A model generated the notes under the pieces. It was not told the origin of the DNA. It did no database searches and saw nothing but the letters and a program-made list of their open reading frames with translations. From Phymorhynchus buccinoides (taxonomy: Eukaryota; Mollusca; Gastropoda; Neogastropoda; Raphitomidae), in contig CM065710.1 in assembly GCA_017654935.2 (NCBI GenBank), positions 24,272,591-24,336,590 of the forward strand: a stretch of 64,000 nucleotides of DNA, read 5' to 3'. This document shows positions 1 to 9,929 of this stretch, one piece after another. Every line of letters begins with the position of its first letter. Position 1 is the stretch's first letter. Both the position numbers and the translations under genes were made by a program.

Positions 1-470
1 AGAATTGACAATACTGGTAGTTCTGATCAACATCGTAAGTCAAAATTTCCACAAAATGTTATCATTGTGTTGCTATTTATGTTGGAATTGTTTTAATTTT
101 CCTTTGCCCTGAGAGTAGGGGATAAATAACATGAATTTTGAATATACACATGTGTAATCAATATGAAAAAGTGTGTACAGAAAAAGAAAGGAATCATTAT
201 GTAAAAAGAAATGTACATAATAATAATAATAAGCTGAAGTGATAAAATATAAATGTTTTTGGGTGCTTATGTGTAACATTTTAGTCATTTGTGTGTACCA
301 TTTGTAAAGGAAAAAAAGTTTTTTTAAGTTTATGCTTTGTTGAACCAAAAATAAATTAAAATAATAATAATAATAATAATAAAGGAAAGACTGGTTTTAA
401 TTGTGTAAAACAACATTTTAATCTGGTTGGTTTGTATGGTAAGAGAGTTGCAATTAAGATGTTCATAAGA
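1..470. other. AT-rich stretch without a recognisable gene
   Basis: No coding signal or known repeat is seen. It holds short ATA/ATT microsatellites near 212-235 and 355-383 and ends in a (GA)n run at 470-488. Confidence 0.5.
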
Positions 471-799
471 GAGAGAGAGAGAGAGAGATAGTTCAAACTT
501 CAAATACTTTATTTTACAAGGATAAGAATTTAGGCTGGGCCTAGTCTTCCATTCTGTCCTTGGTTCTAAGCATGCGCATATGCAACATGTAACTAATACT
601 ATAAACGAACATTGAGACACAGAAACATCGCCAACAGAAACAACAAACAGTAGCAGAAACATAACAAAGACATGGTAGGCAGAGCATCAACATCAGTAAT
701 AAGAACAAGCAAAACAGAAAACCAACCGACCAAATAACTAAATAAATAAATGAAAAACACAATTTACTTCTTCTACTACCATTACCACTCCTACTGGAG

Positions 800-920
800 T
801 GGTGTAGAGTGGCACAGTGGTAGCGTGTTCGCTTCGTGTCAAGTAAACCCGAGTTCGAACCTGGGTACAGGGGATTTTTTCCTCTCATTCTGCACTAGGC
901 CTTAACGGTCTGAACGTGGA

Positions 921-951
<31 letters not shown>

Positions 952-1176
952 CGTGTGCCCATGCACTTAGCATACGTTAAACCCAGTGGCAACGAAAAAG
1001 TTGTCATTTGGTAAAAATTTACCCCCCCCCCCTCATCAGTGACAAAAATCGCATGCAAAAAAAAAAAAATTGGGTGGCGCGCCTCTGGCTGCGACGCGCT
1101 CTCCAGGTGGGAGCAACCCGAATTTCACAGACGCCTCTGTGACTATAAAGTACCTAATACCTAATAATAATAATAC
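800..1176 (+). mobile_element. tRNA-derived SINE, copy 1
   Basis: The head carries a pol III box A-like motif (TGGCACAGTGGTAGCG, about 813) and a box B-like motif (GAGTTCGAACCTG, about 850). A central block around 925-960 contains GATGAGACGATAAACCGAGG. The 3' part (about 1072-1165) ends in repeats of CCTAATA, the likely simple-sequence tail. Three more copies with the same order of blocks lie at 29074-29402 (-), 34322-34836 (+) and 63010-63345 (-), and a 3' fragment lies at 50355-50455 (-). The modular head/centre/tail layout is that of tRNA-derived SINEs with a conserved central domain. The partner LINE supplying the tail is not identified. Confidence 0.8.
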
Positions 1177-1499
1177 TACTATTACTGCTACTACCATCAT
1201 CGCCACCACAGAGAGAGAGAGAGAGAGAGAGTATCATGCATGTATTGCCCTATTATGGTTCATAAACATATTTGTTGTTTCTAGAGCAATTTCACTCAAC
1301 CTTTTTGGCCTTGATGTTTTCTAAGTCAGTTCACCCGTGGCTGTCTGTTTCCTCTGTGTCTCACAATCCTTGCCTTAAAATGAAGATATAACTTCTGTGG
1401 TCTTCTTCGTGCATACTGTATCCTTGCCTTATGGAGCATTTGTGTTTGTAATCCTCTATCCTCTATCTTTGACTCTTTCTCTTTTCTGACTCAACCTTA

Positions 1500-1725
1500 G
1501 TTGTTGTTTTTTAGTGTGTGTGCTGTCTCAGGACCGACCTTCTGGAACAAACTTCCTCTTTCCCTCCGTCAGCGACCAACCCTCTATGCTTTCAAATCTA
1601 ACCTCAAAACCCACCTGTTTCCCCCGTCATTGAAGCTCCGCTTCCTTTCTCTTCTCTTTCTTGCCTTTAGGTCTGTTTCTGCTGTATTCCGTTTATGTTA
1701 TTCGTGTGTTTGTTTGTCTGTAAAG
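1500..1725 (+). pseudogene. LINE 3' end, C-terminal reverse-transcriptase remnant
   Basis: A short open stretch encodes FWNKLPLSLRQ followed by FKSNLKTHLF, the W-N-x-L-P ... F-K-x-x-L-K-x-x-L signature found at the very C-terminus of many non-LTR retrotransposon polymerases. Nothing upstream encodes the polymerase core, so this is a 5'-truncated copy. A foldback element is inserted at its 3' side. Confidence 0.5.
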
Positions 1726-2205
1726 TAAAGGAAGGTAACTCTCTCTGTAATGAGAGGCTTAGCAGGCCCTTTTGCCCACCAGGTGGCACAACGCTTGAGT
1801 GGGGCTAATCCTCTCTATATTCTTAGTTGGGGATAAAGAGAGATAGGGAGGAGTCCCACCCTCTCTCTCTCTCTCACTACGCCCAACTAAGAATATAGCG
1901 TGATAAGCCCCACTCGAGCGTTATGCCCCCTGGCGGGCAAATAATCGCCATAAGTCGACCTTTAACTCACTTCAACAAAGTTATTTTCGGCACCAAGTCG
2001 CCTATCAAAGTATAAACAACAGCCACATTGAGACAGACCAAGGTTCGTCCTCAAAAGAGGATGACCCAGGACTGCCTGTGTGTGGATGAACCTTGGTCTG
2101 TATCAGTGTGGCTGTTGTTTATACTTTGCTAGGCAACGTGGTGCCGAAAATAACTTTGGTGAAGGGAGTTAATTACAGAGAGTTACCTTTCTTTACTTTA
2201 CTATT
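1726..2205. mobile_element. Foldback MITE with about 30-bp terminal inverted repeats
   Basis: The left end (AAGTAAAGGAAGGTAACTCT) is mirrored by AGAGTTACCTTTCTTTACTT on the right. Nested palindromes lie inside, for example TATAAACAACAGCCACATTG at about 2011 against CAGTGTGGCTGTTGTTTATA at about 2104, and another around 1815-1915. It has no coding capacity. The whole 480 bp can fold back on itself. No target duplication could be fixed with confidence. Confidence 0.65.
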
Positions 2206-2402
2206 ATCCTCTCTCCTTGCCTCACTATTTCTATCTGTCTGTCTTTCTCTGTTTGCTTGCTTTCAGTTTCAGAAACAATATGCGCTCTACTCCAATATTT
2301 GATTTTAAAGAATGTTGTGGTTTTTTTTTGTATCTCTTGTGCTTTAATGTCTCATGGGTCCCCTCCTCTCCCTACCCTTCTTTTGTCCAAGAAAATGGGT
2401 GT

Positions 2403-2580
2403 ACAGTGGAACCTCCCTTATAAGACCTCCCATTATAAGACTCCCTCCCACGTAAGACCTACTTCTCGGAGACATTGCCCTTCTTTGTAAGTGTTAAAAT
2501 GACCTCCCTTATAAGACCCCTCCCTTATAAAACCTCATTTTGGATGGATTTTTGAAGGTCTCAAGGGAGGTTCTAGTCTC
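2403..2580. mobile_element. pogo/Tigger-like MITE, diverged copy
   Basis: It begins ACAGTGGAACCTCCCTTATA and ends in a degraded inverted copy (AAGGGAGGTTCTAG). Better-preserved relatives at 27480, 32389, 36960 and 50999 have both ends and flanking TA. Non-autonomous Tc1/mariner-type assignment rests on the CAGTGGAACC-like terminus and TA flanks. Confidence 0.55.
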
Positions 2581-2987
2581 TTAGTATAAATTGGACAGAC
2601 CCCCAACTTTAAGGAAGAGTGTACAGGGGTGCTAATCATCCGGAACATGTCGGATTTCTGGGGCAAAGAAACTTCTGTTGTTGCTTCTGGTTTTTGGAGA
2701 GTAAAAGCTTATGGCTTCTGGGTTTTTTGGAGTGCCAGAAAGCTTCCTGATTTTGAAAGCCAACTTGTGCAATTGTCAGGTCGATATAGTGGGACCCCCC
2801 CCCCCCCCCCCCCCCCCTCTCCCCAAGTTTTGATGGTTGTAAAAACTCTGGGCTGAAGATCTTAATGTGAGCCATCACCATCCTGTTGTGTTTCTTTTAT
2901 TGAACAGTATAAATTTGAACAGATGTAGGACACTACATACATCATTATGCTAATGTCTGTTGACAAGTTTCTTTCTTCTTTTTTTTA

Positions 2988-3112
2988 AAGCCAAAGTTAT
3001 ATATTAAGCAATAAAATAAAATGTAGAGCTGGTTTTTGTGTGTGTTTTTAATTTTTCTAAAGCCAAAGTTATATATTGAGCAATAAAATAAAATGTAGAG
3101 CTGGTTTTTTTA
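2988..3112 (+). repeat. Two-copy direct repeat (about 52 bp)
   Basis: AAAGCCAAAGTTATATATTA (about 2988) recurs at about 3059 as AAAGCCAAAGTTATATATTG. Each is followed by the same AATAAAATAAAATGTAGAGC block. Confidence 0.8.
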
Positions 3113-3256
3113 ATCTTTAATCTTTAAAACCTGTCTGTTTATGTGTGATGATGTTGTTGTTGTTGAAGAATATCAGCCAAATAGATGGACAGCTGTGAAA
3201 ATTAATATAGAAGTATGAAGGGATGAAAGTAGAGAGAAGAAAGTATTTTTAGATTT

Positions 3257-3259
<3 letters not shown>

Positions 3260-3308
<49 letters not shown>
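3260..3308 (+). repeat. (GT)n microsatellite
   Basis: Uninterrupted GT dinucleotides followed by a short GA run. Confidence 0.95.
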
Positions 3309-3317
<9 letters not shown>

Positions 3318-3598
3318 TTGGGTTTATTTTTTGCCTTGTAAGGGGATGAAGAGGTATTGCAAGAGAGAGGGGGGGGGGGGGGGAGGGGGCAGTTATTTCA
3401 AAACATATTTGTGTAAAACAAAAACAAATTGGTAGCGAAATTGCTTTTAACAATGGTTTATTTGCTGTAACAGAATGTACTTTTTATTAGTATTTGCTTG
3501 TGTTTGTTTACTTCATGCAGTTTTAAAAATCACTTGGTCTGCATCATTTTGATGTGCTTTGTTTTTCAGTCACTTTTTTGTGTATGTTTAAAAAAAAA

Positions 3599-3664
3599 TT
3601 ATTACTATTATTATTATTATTATTGTTGTTGTTGTTATTATTAGTATTATTAGTATTATTATTA
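3599..3664 (+). repeat. (ATT)n-rich microsatellite
   Basis: ATT/GTT/AGT trinucleotide run. Open frames across it are low-complexity artefacts. Confidence 0.9.
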
Positions 3665-3964
3665 ATGACCACTGCTGCAGATGTGTATGGTATAAAGAAA
3701 TGTATCGATTCGATGTTACTAAGACATGGAGAATACAAATGTCAGAGTATCATTTTGTTCGCAACTTGTGTTATGTGACTAAGTGTGTTTGTGTGTGTGT
3801 GTTTTAATGAGTTTCTCTCTGTCTCTCTCTCTCTCTCAACGCTATCATGTTAACATAGCCGCATAGAAACAAACAAACTGGCACCACTGAAAACATTTTT
3901 TGATGTCTGAATTCGGACCTCGACCGTAGGCTATATAGGCCTAGTACCGGTATAATCAAATCAA

Positions 3965-4220
3965 ACCGTGACCAGAGAAAACGGAACCTTGACGAAAACG
4001 GCCCTATTAGCTACGAAAACGGCCCCGGTACCTTGGACAAAAACGACCCTAGTAGTTACGAAAGCGACCAGTACTCGAGACGAAAACGGCCCTACTAGTT
4101 ACGAAAACGACCCAGTACTCGAAACGAAAACGGCCCTACTAGTTACGAAAACGGCCCCTGGACTCGAGACGAAAGACGAAAACGGCCCTTCTCGATCTTT
4201 ACCAAAACGGTCCCTGGAAT
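3965..4220 (+). repeat. GAAAACGGCCC minisatellite, copy 1
   Basis: Irregular tandem units of about 24-36 bp built round ACGAAAACGGCCCTACTAGT and ACGAAAACGACCC. The same motif in reverse complement makes a second array at 11540-11850. It lies immediately 5' of the LINE and may be part of its 5' region or an unrelated satellite. Confidence 0.7.
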
Positions 4221-4248
4221 AAAAAAAATAAATGTTTCTGTTCGTGTT

Positions 4249-4463
4249 CTCTCTCTGTGTGTCTCTTTCTCTATGTGCCTCTCTCTCCCTCTCTCCCCCC
4301 CCCCCCTCTCTCTCTCTCTCTTTCTCTATGTGCCTCTCTCTCCCTCTCCCACACCCCCCTCTCTCTCTCTCTCTCTTTCTCTATCTGCCTCTCTCTCCCT
4401 CTCCCCCCTCTCTCTCTCTCTTTCTCTATGTGCCTCTCTCTCCCTCTCTCTCCCCCTCTCTCC
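4249..4463 (+). repeat. CT-rich minisatellite forming the ORF1 leader
   Basis: Roughly 55-60-bp repeats of a CTATGTGCCTCTCTCTCCCT type separated by (CT)n. In frame 1 it encodes a Ser/Leu-rich hydrophobic leader directly ahead of a 2A-like motif. Confidence 0.8.
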
Positions 4464-5883
4464 TAATGACATTTCTCTTAATCCAGGGCCTTTGACAAAT
4501 GACAAAAGCAACACGGAAATGGATGAAAACACAAAGGAAATGACAAACAAGGCAAGTGGCATAGATCCTGATGTCGGCAAAGAGATACTGATCGCGATCA
4601 AACAACAACAAGAACAGCAAACAAAACAAGCGGAACGGACAGAGAAAATTATCCTTGATCTCAAACAACAAGAAGAACAACAAGCAAAACAAGCGGAACG
4701 GACAGAAACAATTATTCTTGATCTCAAACAACAACAAAAACAGCAAACGAAGCAAGCAGAACGGACAGAGAAAATCATGCTTGATCTCGCGCACATCAAA
4801 ACTGAACTGGCCAGTGTCAACGACAAATGTACGAAGATCTCCCAGCGCTGTGACAATCTGGAACAGGAACACACCAAACTGTCTGCTGTGGTTACTGATA
4901 TGGCGATGGACGTTACTGAAGCAAAGCAGAAGACGGATGAAGTGTCTGATGTAGTGGGGGATATGAGGGAGGAACTGGAGGGGGTGTACAGAGAGCTGGA
5001 TCGGTTAGAGGGGTTTTCCAGAAGAGAAAACTTGAGGTTCTTTGGTATTCCTCACAGTGATGGTGAAGGGAGAGAGGACTATGATGAGTGTGCCAGCATG
5101 ATTGTGGGTGTGTTGAACAGTGTGGATGGCAATAAACAATGGAGTGTGAAGGACATTGTGCGTGCCCATCGTGTGGGCAAGGGGAATCCACGGCCTATGA
5201 TCGCTAAGTTTCGGGATTGGGGGGATAAAATGAAACTATTGCGGGATAAGGAGCTTCGCGAAAAACTCCGATCAAAAGGCATGAATCTGGCGTCAGATTT
5301 AACGAACCGTCAAGCCCAGATCGTCTCGGAAGCAAAACGCAAAAATATGGTCGCATATTTCGTGAAGGGATCTTTGCAGGTACGTCCCAAACAAGTTGAC
5401 ACGCGCAGTTTCGCACAAGTCGTGAGTGGCGCGCGTGACACAGATCCTTCGCTTCACAAGGTTTCCTCGTCGAAAACGCTCTCTCCTGGTAAAAACACGG
5501 AAAAAGATCGTGCGGAAAGTGGGAGATGCACGCAGCAGACATCGCCTAATCGCGATATGTCCAATCAGCGTTCGAGTTTGGGTGGCACACAGCAAACACC
5601 GGATTATGCTTCCGCTATGCGAGCTAACAGCGTGGGCAGTGGGGCGTCCCCACTGTTTGTCAACACTGACACAGAAGGCGAAGGTCGGCAAAGGGGGGGT
5701 CACGCATTTCGAACTGGCTATGCTCGTGGCGGAAGAAATAAGCCAATGCATAATGTTGCTCAGGGGAGAGGGGGGAAAGGGGGTGGTGGGGGACAACGAA
5801 TGATGACGAACTTCATGCAAGGGGAGGGAAAGGCTCAGTCTGATAGATCTTTGCGGTCGACTTCAGTCAATAAAGATAAATAG
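4273..5883 (+). CDS. LINE ORF1 protein (2A-like N-terminus, coiled coil, RRM-like, RG-rich tail)
   Basis: Probable RNA-binding chaperone of the retrotransposon. The 536-residue frame starts at an ATG in the CT-rich leader; an alternative ATG at 4519 would give 454 residues. Residues 1-65 are Ser/Leu-rich, and residues 66-73 read DISLNPGP, a 2A-like ribosome-skipping motif. Three imperfect QQ-KQAERTEKI-LDL repeats lie around residues 110-175, followed by heptad-rich sequence to about 245, which predicts trimerising coiled coils. SRRENLRFFGI near residue 249 and the following hundred residues (AHRVG, RPMIAKF) resemble the RRM/C-terminal domains of L1 ORF1p (Transposase_22). The tail is basic and Gly/Arg-rich. 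The frame ends at TAG 5881-5883, and the next codons continue straight into ORF2 in the same frame. Confidence 0.8.
   Translation: MCLSLPLSPPPLSLSLFLYVPLSPSPTPPSLSLSLSLSASLSLSPLSLSLSLCASLSLSLPLSPNDISLNPGPLTNDKSNTEMDENTKEMTNKASGIDPDVGKEILIAIKQQQEQQTKQAERTEKIILDLKQQEEQQAKQAERTETIILDLKQQQKQQTKQAERTEKIMLDLAHIKTELASVNDKCTKISQRCDNLEQEHTKLSAVVTDMAMDVTEAKQKTDEVSDVVGDMREELEGVYRELDRLEGFSRRENLRFFGIPHSDGEGREDYDECASMIVGVLNSVDGNKQWSVKDIVRAHRVGKGNPRPMIAKFRDWGDKMKLLRDKELREKLRSKGMNLASDLTNRQAQIVSEAKRKNMVAYFVKGSLQVRPKQVDTRSFAQVVSGARDTDPSLHKVSSSKTLSPGKNTEKDRAESGRCTQQTSPNRDMSNQRSSLGGTQQTPDYASAMRANSVGSGASPLFVNTDTEGEGRQRGGHAFRTGYARGGRNKPMHNVAQGRGGKGGGGGQRMMTNFMQGEGKAQSDRSLRSTSVNKDK
4468..4491 (+). other. 2A-like ribosome-skipping motif in ORF1
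   Basis: The codons read D-I-S-L-N-P-G-P, matching the D-(V/I)-x-x-N-P-G-P core of 2A peptides, preceded by a hydrophobic Ser/Leu run. The usual Glu after the Val/Ile is Ser here. N-terminal 2A-like motifs are known in APE-type LINEs of marine invertebrates. If active, the released ORF1 product would begin at the final Pro (4489). Confidence 0.6.
5881..5883 (+). other. In-frame TAG separating ORF1 and ORF2
   Basis: ORF1 ends AAA-GAT-AAA-TAG and ORF2 continues GAT-TTG-TTT in the same frame. No ATG occurs in that frame before 6004, which is already inside the endonuclease. Translation of ORF2 therefore needs stop readthrough, reinitiation at a non-AUG codon, or a start inside the domain. Confidence 0.75.
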
Positions 5884-8800
5884 GATTTGTTTGGCCATTC
5901 ATCTCGTGAAATATCTTTTCTTTCTTACAATGTGGAGAATTTTTTCACGAAGATCTATGATATTTATTTTGTTAATTATGTGAATTTGTTTGACATTGTT
6001 TGCATGACCGAAACGTTTGCTGGTAGCACGTGTGATTTTTCTTTTTTATTCCATGATTACACTAAGTTTATTGCCCCTGCCAGAAAATTATCTGTGCATG
6101 GAAGACACTCAGGCGGTGTGTTGCTCTTAGTCAGAAATAAATTTGTTCATTTTGTCAAGCAAATACAAGTCAGCTGTGAGAATGCTGTTGTTCTGAGGAT
6201 TAATAAGATGATGTTTGGATGTAAGAAAGACGTGTTGCTAGTAGCATGTTATGTTCCTCCAGAAGGGAGCCCAGTTTATAATGAAAGAGAAACAAAGGAT
6301 GGTATCGTTTATTTGCAGGAAAGTTTGTCACATGTCTTAGATAGAGAGGATGTTTATGCTATGATTCTCGGGGATTTAAATGCACGAACGGGTCAAGAGC
6401 AGGTGGAAGAACAAGATGAGGATTATGTTACTAGTTTTGATACTTTTATGGATGTCGGTGTGAATGATGTTACTGATGATATTCGTCGTGTTTCAAAAGA
6501 TAATATAATTAATAAGTATGGTCGTTCGCTTTTGGATTTTTGCTTCTCCCTTGATTTACGAATTATGAATGGTCATTGTGCTGGAGATATTGATGGTTCA
6601 TTTACATTTATTTCAACTGGTGGTAGTAGTGTCATTGATTATTTTATTGTTTCCCATGATTTAACTAGTTCTTGTGATTTGCGTGTTGATGATTGTTTGT
6701 ATTCCTGGCACTTACCTGTGACCTTACGTTTTAAAACCAACACTGAAAGAGTGAGGGAAGAACCTGCTGTGCATGCAGAGGAAAAAGTGGTATGGTCTCA
6801 TGAGTTTATGCAGCACTATAAAGATGAAGTATGTTCTAGTAATTTCAGTGACATTTTGCAGAAAGCTATGTTTCTTATCACGGTTAATGTTAATGAATGC
6901 ATTGCAACTTTTGTGAATGGTTTGTATGGGGCGGCAGCCTGCATGGTAAGAATGGTGGGTAAAAAGGGACGAAATCAGGATGATTGGTTTGATGATGATT
7001 GTAAAAGGAAGAAACGGGTAGTTAAAAGACGGCTTAGGTCTTATCAACGCTCAAAAACGAATCTTGTTGAAAGGAGATTGACATATGTTAAAGAGTTGAA
7101 AGAGTATAAAGACTTGTTAAAGATGAAAAAGTTGAAATATGACGAAAATAGGCTACAAAAACTGAAAGACTCAATTCATGATCAAAAATCTTTCTGGTCA
7201 ACAATAAGATCTATTAATAGAAAGAACCTTGTATATAATGAAATATCGATAGATCTGTGGCATAAACACTTTTTTGGTGTTTTTCACGATTTGGGTGATG
7301 ATTCAGAAACAACTGAGTCAGAAGATGATTTGAGTGTTGATACACCTGAGCCGTTGTTTGATGATCCCATCACGGAAGATGAAGTTTTGGATAGTATTAA
7401 AAAGCTAAAATTGGGTAAAAGCAGTGGACCCGATAGAATTATAGCCGAAATGCTTGTACAAGCTAAGGATGTTATTAGTGATTTTTTGGTAAACCTTTTT
7501 AATGAGCTGTTTAGTAAAGGGATTTTTCCAGAGGAATGGTCCAAATCAATAATAGTGCCTATTCACAAGAAGGGGGATGCGAACAATCCGGATAATTATC
7601 GGGGGGTATCCTTAACTAGTATATTAGGAAAAGTATACACTAACATTCTGAATAAACGACTAGTGGCATGGGCTAATAAAGAAGAAAAGATAATAGAAGA
7701 GCAGGCAGGGTTTAGAAAGGATTATAGTACTGTGGACCACATTTATACACTATTTACTATGGTTCAGAAGCATTTATTAAACCATTCAAAATTCTATGTA
7801 GCCTTTGTAGACTTTAAGAAGGCTTTTGACTCGGTCAACAGAAATAAATTATGGGATGTTCTAAGACGATCTGGTGTAAGTGGAAAATTGTATAAATCTT
7901 TGAGAGCAGTATATGATACTGTAACAGCAAGTGTACGTGATAAAGGCTTATATTCAGAATACTTTGAGTGTCCAAGGGGTGTAAAACAAGGATGCATTCT
8001 CAGTCCCCAACTATTTTCTTTCTTTATAAATGAACTAGCCATAGAGATATCTAAAAAGGGGAAACATGGGGTGCAATTTATTTCGGGTGCTATTGAGTTC
8101 TTTCTACTGATTTTTGCTGACGACGTTATCCTTTTTTCTGATTCTGTGGTGGGATTGCAACATCAGATAAATCTATTAAAACAGGAAGCAGATAGATTAG
8201 ACCTAAAAGTTAATTTAGAAAAAACAAATGTAATGGTTTTTAGGAAGGGTGGCTATTTGTCTGCACGTGAGAAATGGTGGTACGGAGCTAATGAAATTGC
8301 AGTTACAAACTCGTACAAATATCTTGGAATCATTTTTACTACCAAATTGAGTTTAAGTATAGGGTGGTCAGAAATGTGTCGAAAAGGGAAAAGGGGTGTG
8401 ATTGAAATATGTCGCTGCATGAGGAAACTAAATTCAATTGATCCTTCATTGTTTTGGAAACTGTTTGATACACAAATCCAGCCTATTCTAACATATGGTG
8501 CAGAAGTTTGGGGTATCTATGTAAATGAGCAGATGGAAAATGTACATAATTTTGCCATAAAGCGTTTTTTGAATGTGCCTCTACATGCATCTAATAAAAT
8601 GTGTCATGGTGAAACCGGTCGCTTTCCATTATATATCATAACTGTAGTTAAATGTGTGAAATACTGGCTCAGGCTGCTACGGTTACCAATTACAAGAGTG
8701 AATAAACAAGCGTATTGTATGGCACTAAATCAGTCAGATCGTGGTCGTCAAAATTGGGCATTCGAGGTTAAAAAAGTTCTCTCTGTAAATGGCTTTGGCA

Positions 8801-9306
8801 TTGTGTGGATGACACAAAATGTTGGGGTTGAGTCTTCTTTTCTAGCAGAATTTAAAGATAGACTGATTGCATCCCACATGCAGAATTGGCACAGTAATTT
8901 AGAAGAGAGTAATAAATATGATTTCTACCACTCTTTTAAAGATCTTTTTCAAGCTGAGCACTATCTTAAAATAATAACATGTAAGCGGCATAGAGATTTA
9001 TTTGCTCGATTTCGAACTAGAAGTATGGGCCTCAATGCCAATAAAAGATGGTTTCTAAACTCTGAAGTCGACTTGATTTGCCCAATGTGTTCCAAAGAAA
9101 CTGAAGATGAATATCATTTTATATTTCGATGTCAAGAGTACAGTAAATTTAGATATGATTGTGTTGTTTTCAATTCTCACTTTGGTCAAACCTATAATCT
9201 TACTGCTATTTTGTCGTGTGAGAGAGAAGATATTCTGACCTCATTTGCTAAATATGTGGCGGATGCATTTCATTGTAGAGAGAAAAAACTTGAAACATTA
9301 ACTTAA
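5884..9306 (+). CDS. LINE ORF2 polyprotein (endonuclease, reverse transcriptase, CCHC)
   Basis: An intact frame of about 1,140 codons. The N-terminal exonuclease-endonuclease-phosphatase domain shows SYNVEN, the TETF glutamate (6010), GDLNAR (6370-6387) and VIDY (6631-6642). The reverse transcriptase follows, with IHKKGDANNPDNYRG (about 7561-7605), motif A VDFKKAFD (catalytic Asp codon at 7810), motif B RGVKQGCILSP (about 7975-8007) and motif C FADD (8113-8124). The C-terminus carries C-x2-C-x8-H-x4-C (codons 9079, 9088, 9115, 9130), the zinc-knuckle-like motif of many LINEs. The product nicks target DNA and primes reverse transcription there. The start is unclear: the first in-frame ATG (6004) would remove endonuclease strands, so the frame is given from just after the TAG. 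Confidence 0.88.
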   Translation, partial: DLFGHSSREISFLSYNVENFFTKIYDIYFVNYVNLFDIVCMTETFAGSTCDFSFLFHDYTKFIAPARKLSVHGRHSGGVLLLVRNKFVHFVKQIQVSCENAVVLRINKMMFGCKKDVLLVACYVPPEGSPVYNERETKDGIVYLQESLSHVLDREDVYAMILGDLNARTGQEQVEEQDEDYVTSFDTFMDVGVNDVTDDIRRVSKDNIINKYGRSLLDFCFSLDLRIMNGHCAGDIDGSFTFISTGGSSVIDYFIVSHDLTSSCDLRVDDCLYSWHLPVTLRFKTNTERVREEPAVHAEEKVVWSHEFMQHYKDEVCSSNFSDILQKAMFLITVNVNECIATFVNGLYGAAACMVRMVGKKGRNQDDWFDDDCKRKKRVVKRRLRSYQRSKTNLVERRLTYVKELKEYKDLLKMKKLKYDENRLQKLKDSIHDQKSFWSTIRSINRKNLVYNEISIDLWHKHFFGVFHDLGDDSETTESEDDLSVDTPEPLFDDPITEDEVLDSIKKLKLGKSSGPDRIIAEMLVQAKDVISDFLVNLFNELFSKGIFPEEWSKSIIVPIHKKGDANNPDNYRGVSLTSILGKVYTNILNKRLVAWANKEEKIIEEQAGFRKDYSTVDHIYTLFTMVQKHLLNHSKFYVAFVDFKKAFDSVNRNKLWDVLRRSGVSGKLYKSLRAVYDTVTASVRDKGLYSEYFECPRGVKQGCILSPQLFSFFINELAIEISKKGKHGVQFISGAIEFFLLIFADDVILFSDSVVGLQHQINLLKQEADRLDLKVNLEKTNVMVFRKGGYLSAREKWWYGANEIAVTNSYKYLGIIFTTKLSLSIGWSEMCRKGKRGVIEICRCMRKLNSIDPSLFWKLFDTQIQPILTYGAEVWGIYVNEQMENVHNFAIKRFLNVPLHASNKMCHGETGRFPLYIITVVKCVKYWLRLLRLPITRVNKQAYCMALNQSDRGRQNWAFEVKKVLSVNGFGIVWMTQNVGVESSFLAEFKDRLIASHMQNWHSNLEESNKYDFYHSFKDLFQAEHYLKIITCKRHRDLFARFRTRSMGLNANKRWFLNSEVDLICPMCSKETEDEYHFIFRCQEYSKFRYDCVVFNSHFGQTYNLTAILSCEREDILTSFAKYVADAFHCREKKLETLT

Positions 9307-9569
9307 AATGTTATCGTGAAAATTATGTTTGATAAGAAAAGTATTCATTTAATTGCAATTGTTGGATGGATGGTCGCATTTCTTATACGTTTTCTCTATA
9401 TTAATTGTTTTGTTACCTTATTATTTACAATGTATTTAGTTTTTTGTGTGTTAACTCTATTATATTGTGCTTCTTAATTTATCTACATAATTGCGCATGT
9501 ACCCCCTTGGCATAAGGGTTGTAAAACTATTGTCAATAAATAATTGTCATTGTCATTGTCATGTCATTG

Positions 9570-9570
<1 letters not shown>
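9307..9570 (+). other. LINE 3' UTR and TTGTCA-type tail
   Basis: AT-rich sequence containing AATAAATAATTG and then repeated CATTGT units. It abuts a perfect (CT)n tract. Confidence 0.6.

Positions 9571-9647
<77 letters not shown>
9571..9647 (+). repeat. (CT)n microsatellite
   Basis: Uninterrupted CT dinucleotides, then short GT and G runs. Confidence 0.95.
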
Positions 9648-9650
<3 letters not shown>

Positions 9651-9929
9651 GTGTGTGTGTGTGGGGGGGGGGGGGTGAGTTCCATTGGATTGGCCACTCA
9701 CATTTCTAGTGACTTGTTTCATGCAACATGTGTAACACACGTGAAAACAATTCCAGTTAAAAACAATTCTGAATCAAAATATCACACATGCCTAATTCAA
9801 GGTTTTTTAAACTTGACAATGTAAACTGTAGTGTTAAAAGAAGAAGGAGAAAAATCAGAAATGGATTCTGACAATACAAACTCCCTACATCGCCATGATG
9901 CACCACCAGACACAATTTGAAGCAATTCT

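Larger units (their letters stand above)
4226..9570 (+). mobile_element. Near-complete APE-type non-LTR retrotransposon (LINE)
   Basis: The element carries an ORF1 (4273-5883), an ORF2 (5884-9306) and a 3' UTR of about 260 bp that ends in short repeats of TTGTCA/CATTGT (9530-9570), the simple-sequence tail typical of L2/CR1/Jockey-group elements. The 5' limit is uncertain; the CT-rich leader at 4249-4463 is included because ORF1 can initiate in it. ORF2 has an apurinic-like endonuclease, a reverse transcriptase and a C-terminal CCHC motif, and no RNase H was recognised. Both reading frames are intact, so this could be a recently active copy. The clade is not assigned with confidence. No target-site duplication was identified, partly because (CT)n follows the 3' end. 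Confidence 0.85.

Noticed and set aside
840..870. tRNA gene
   Set aside because: Box A and B motifs occur but always as the head of a longer dispersed SINE; no paired acceptor stem.
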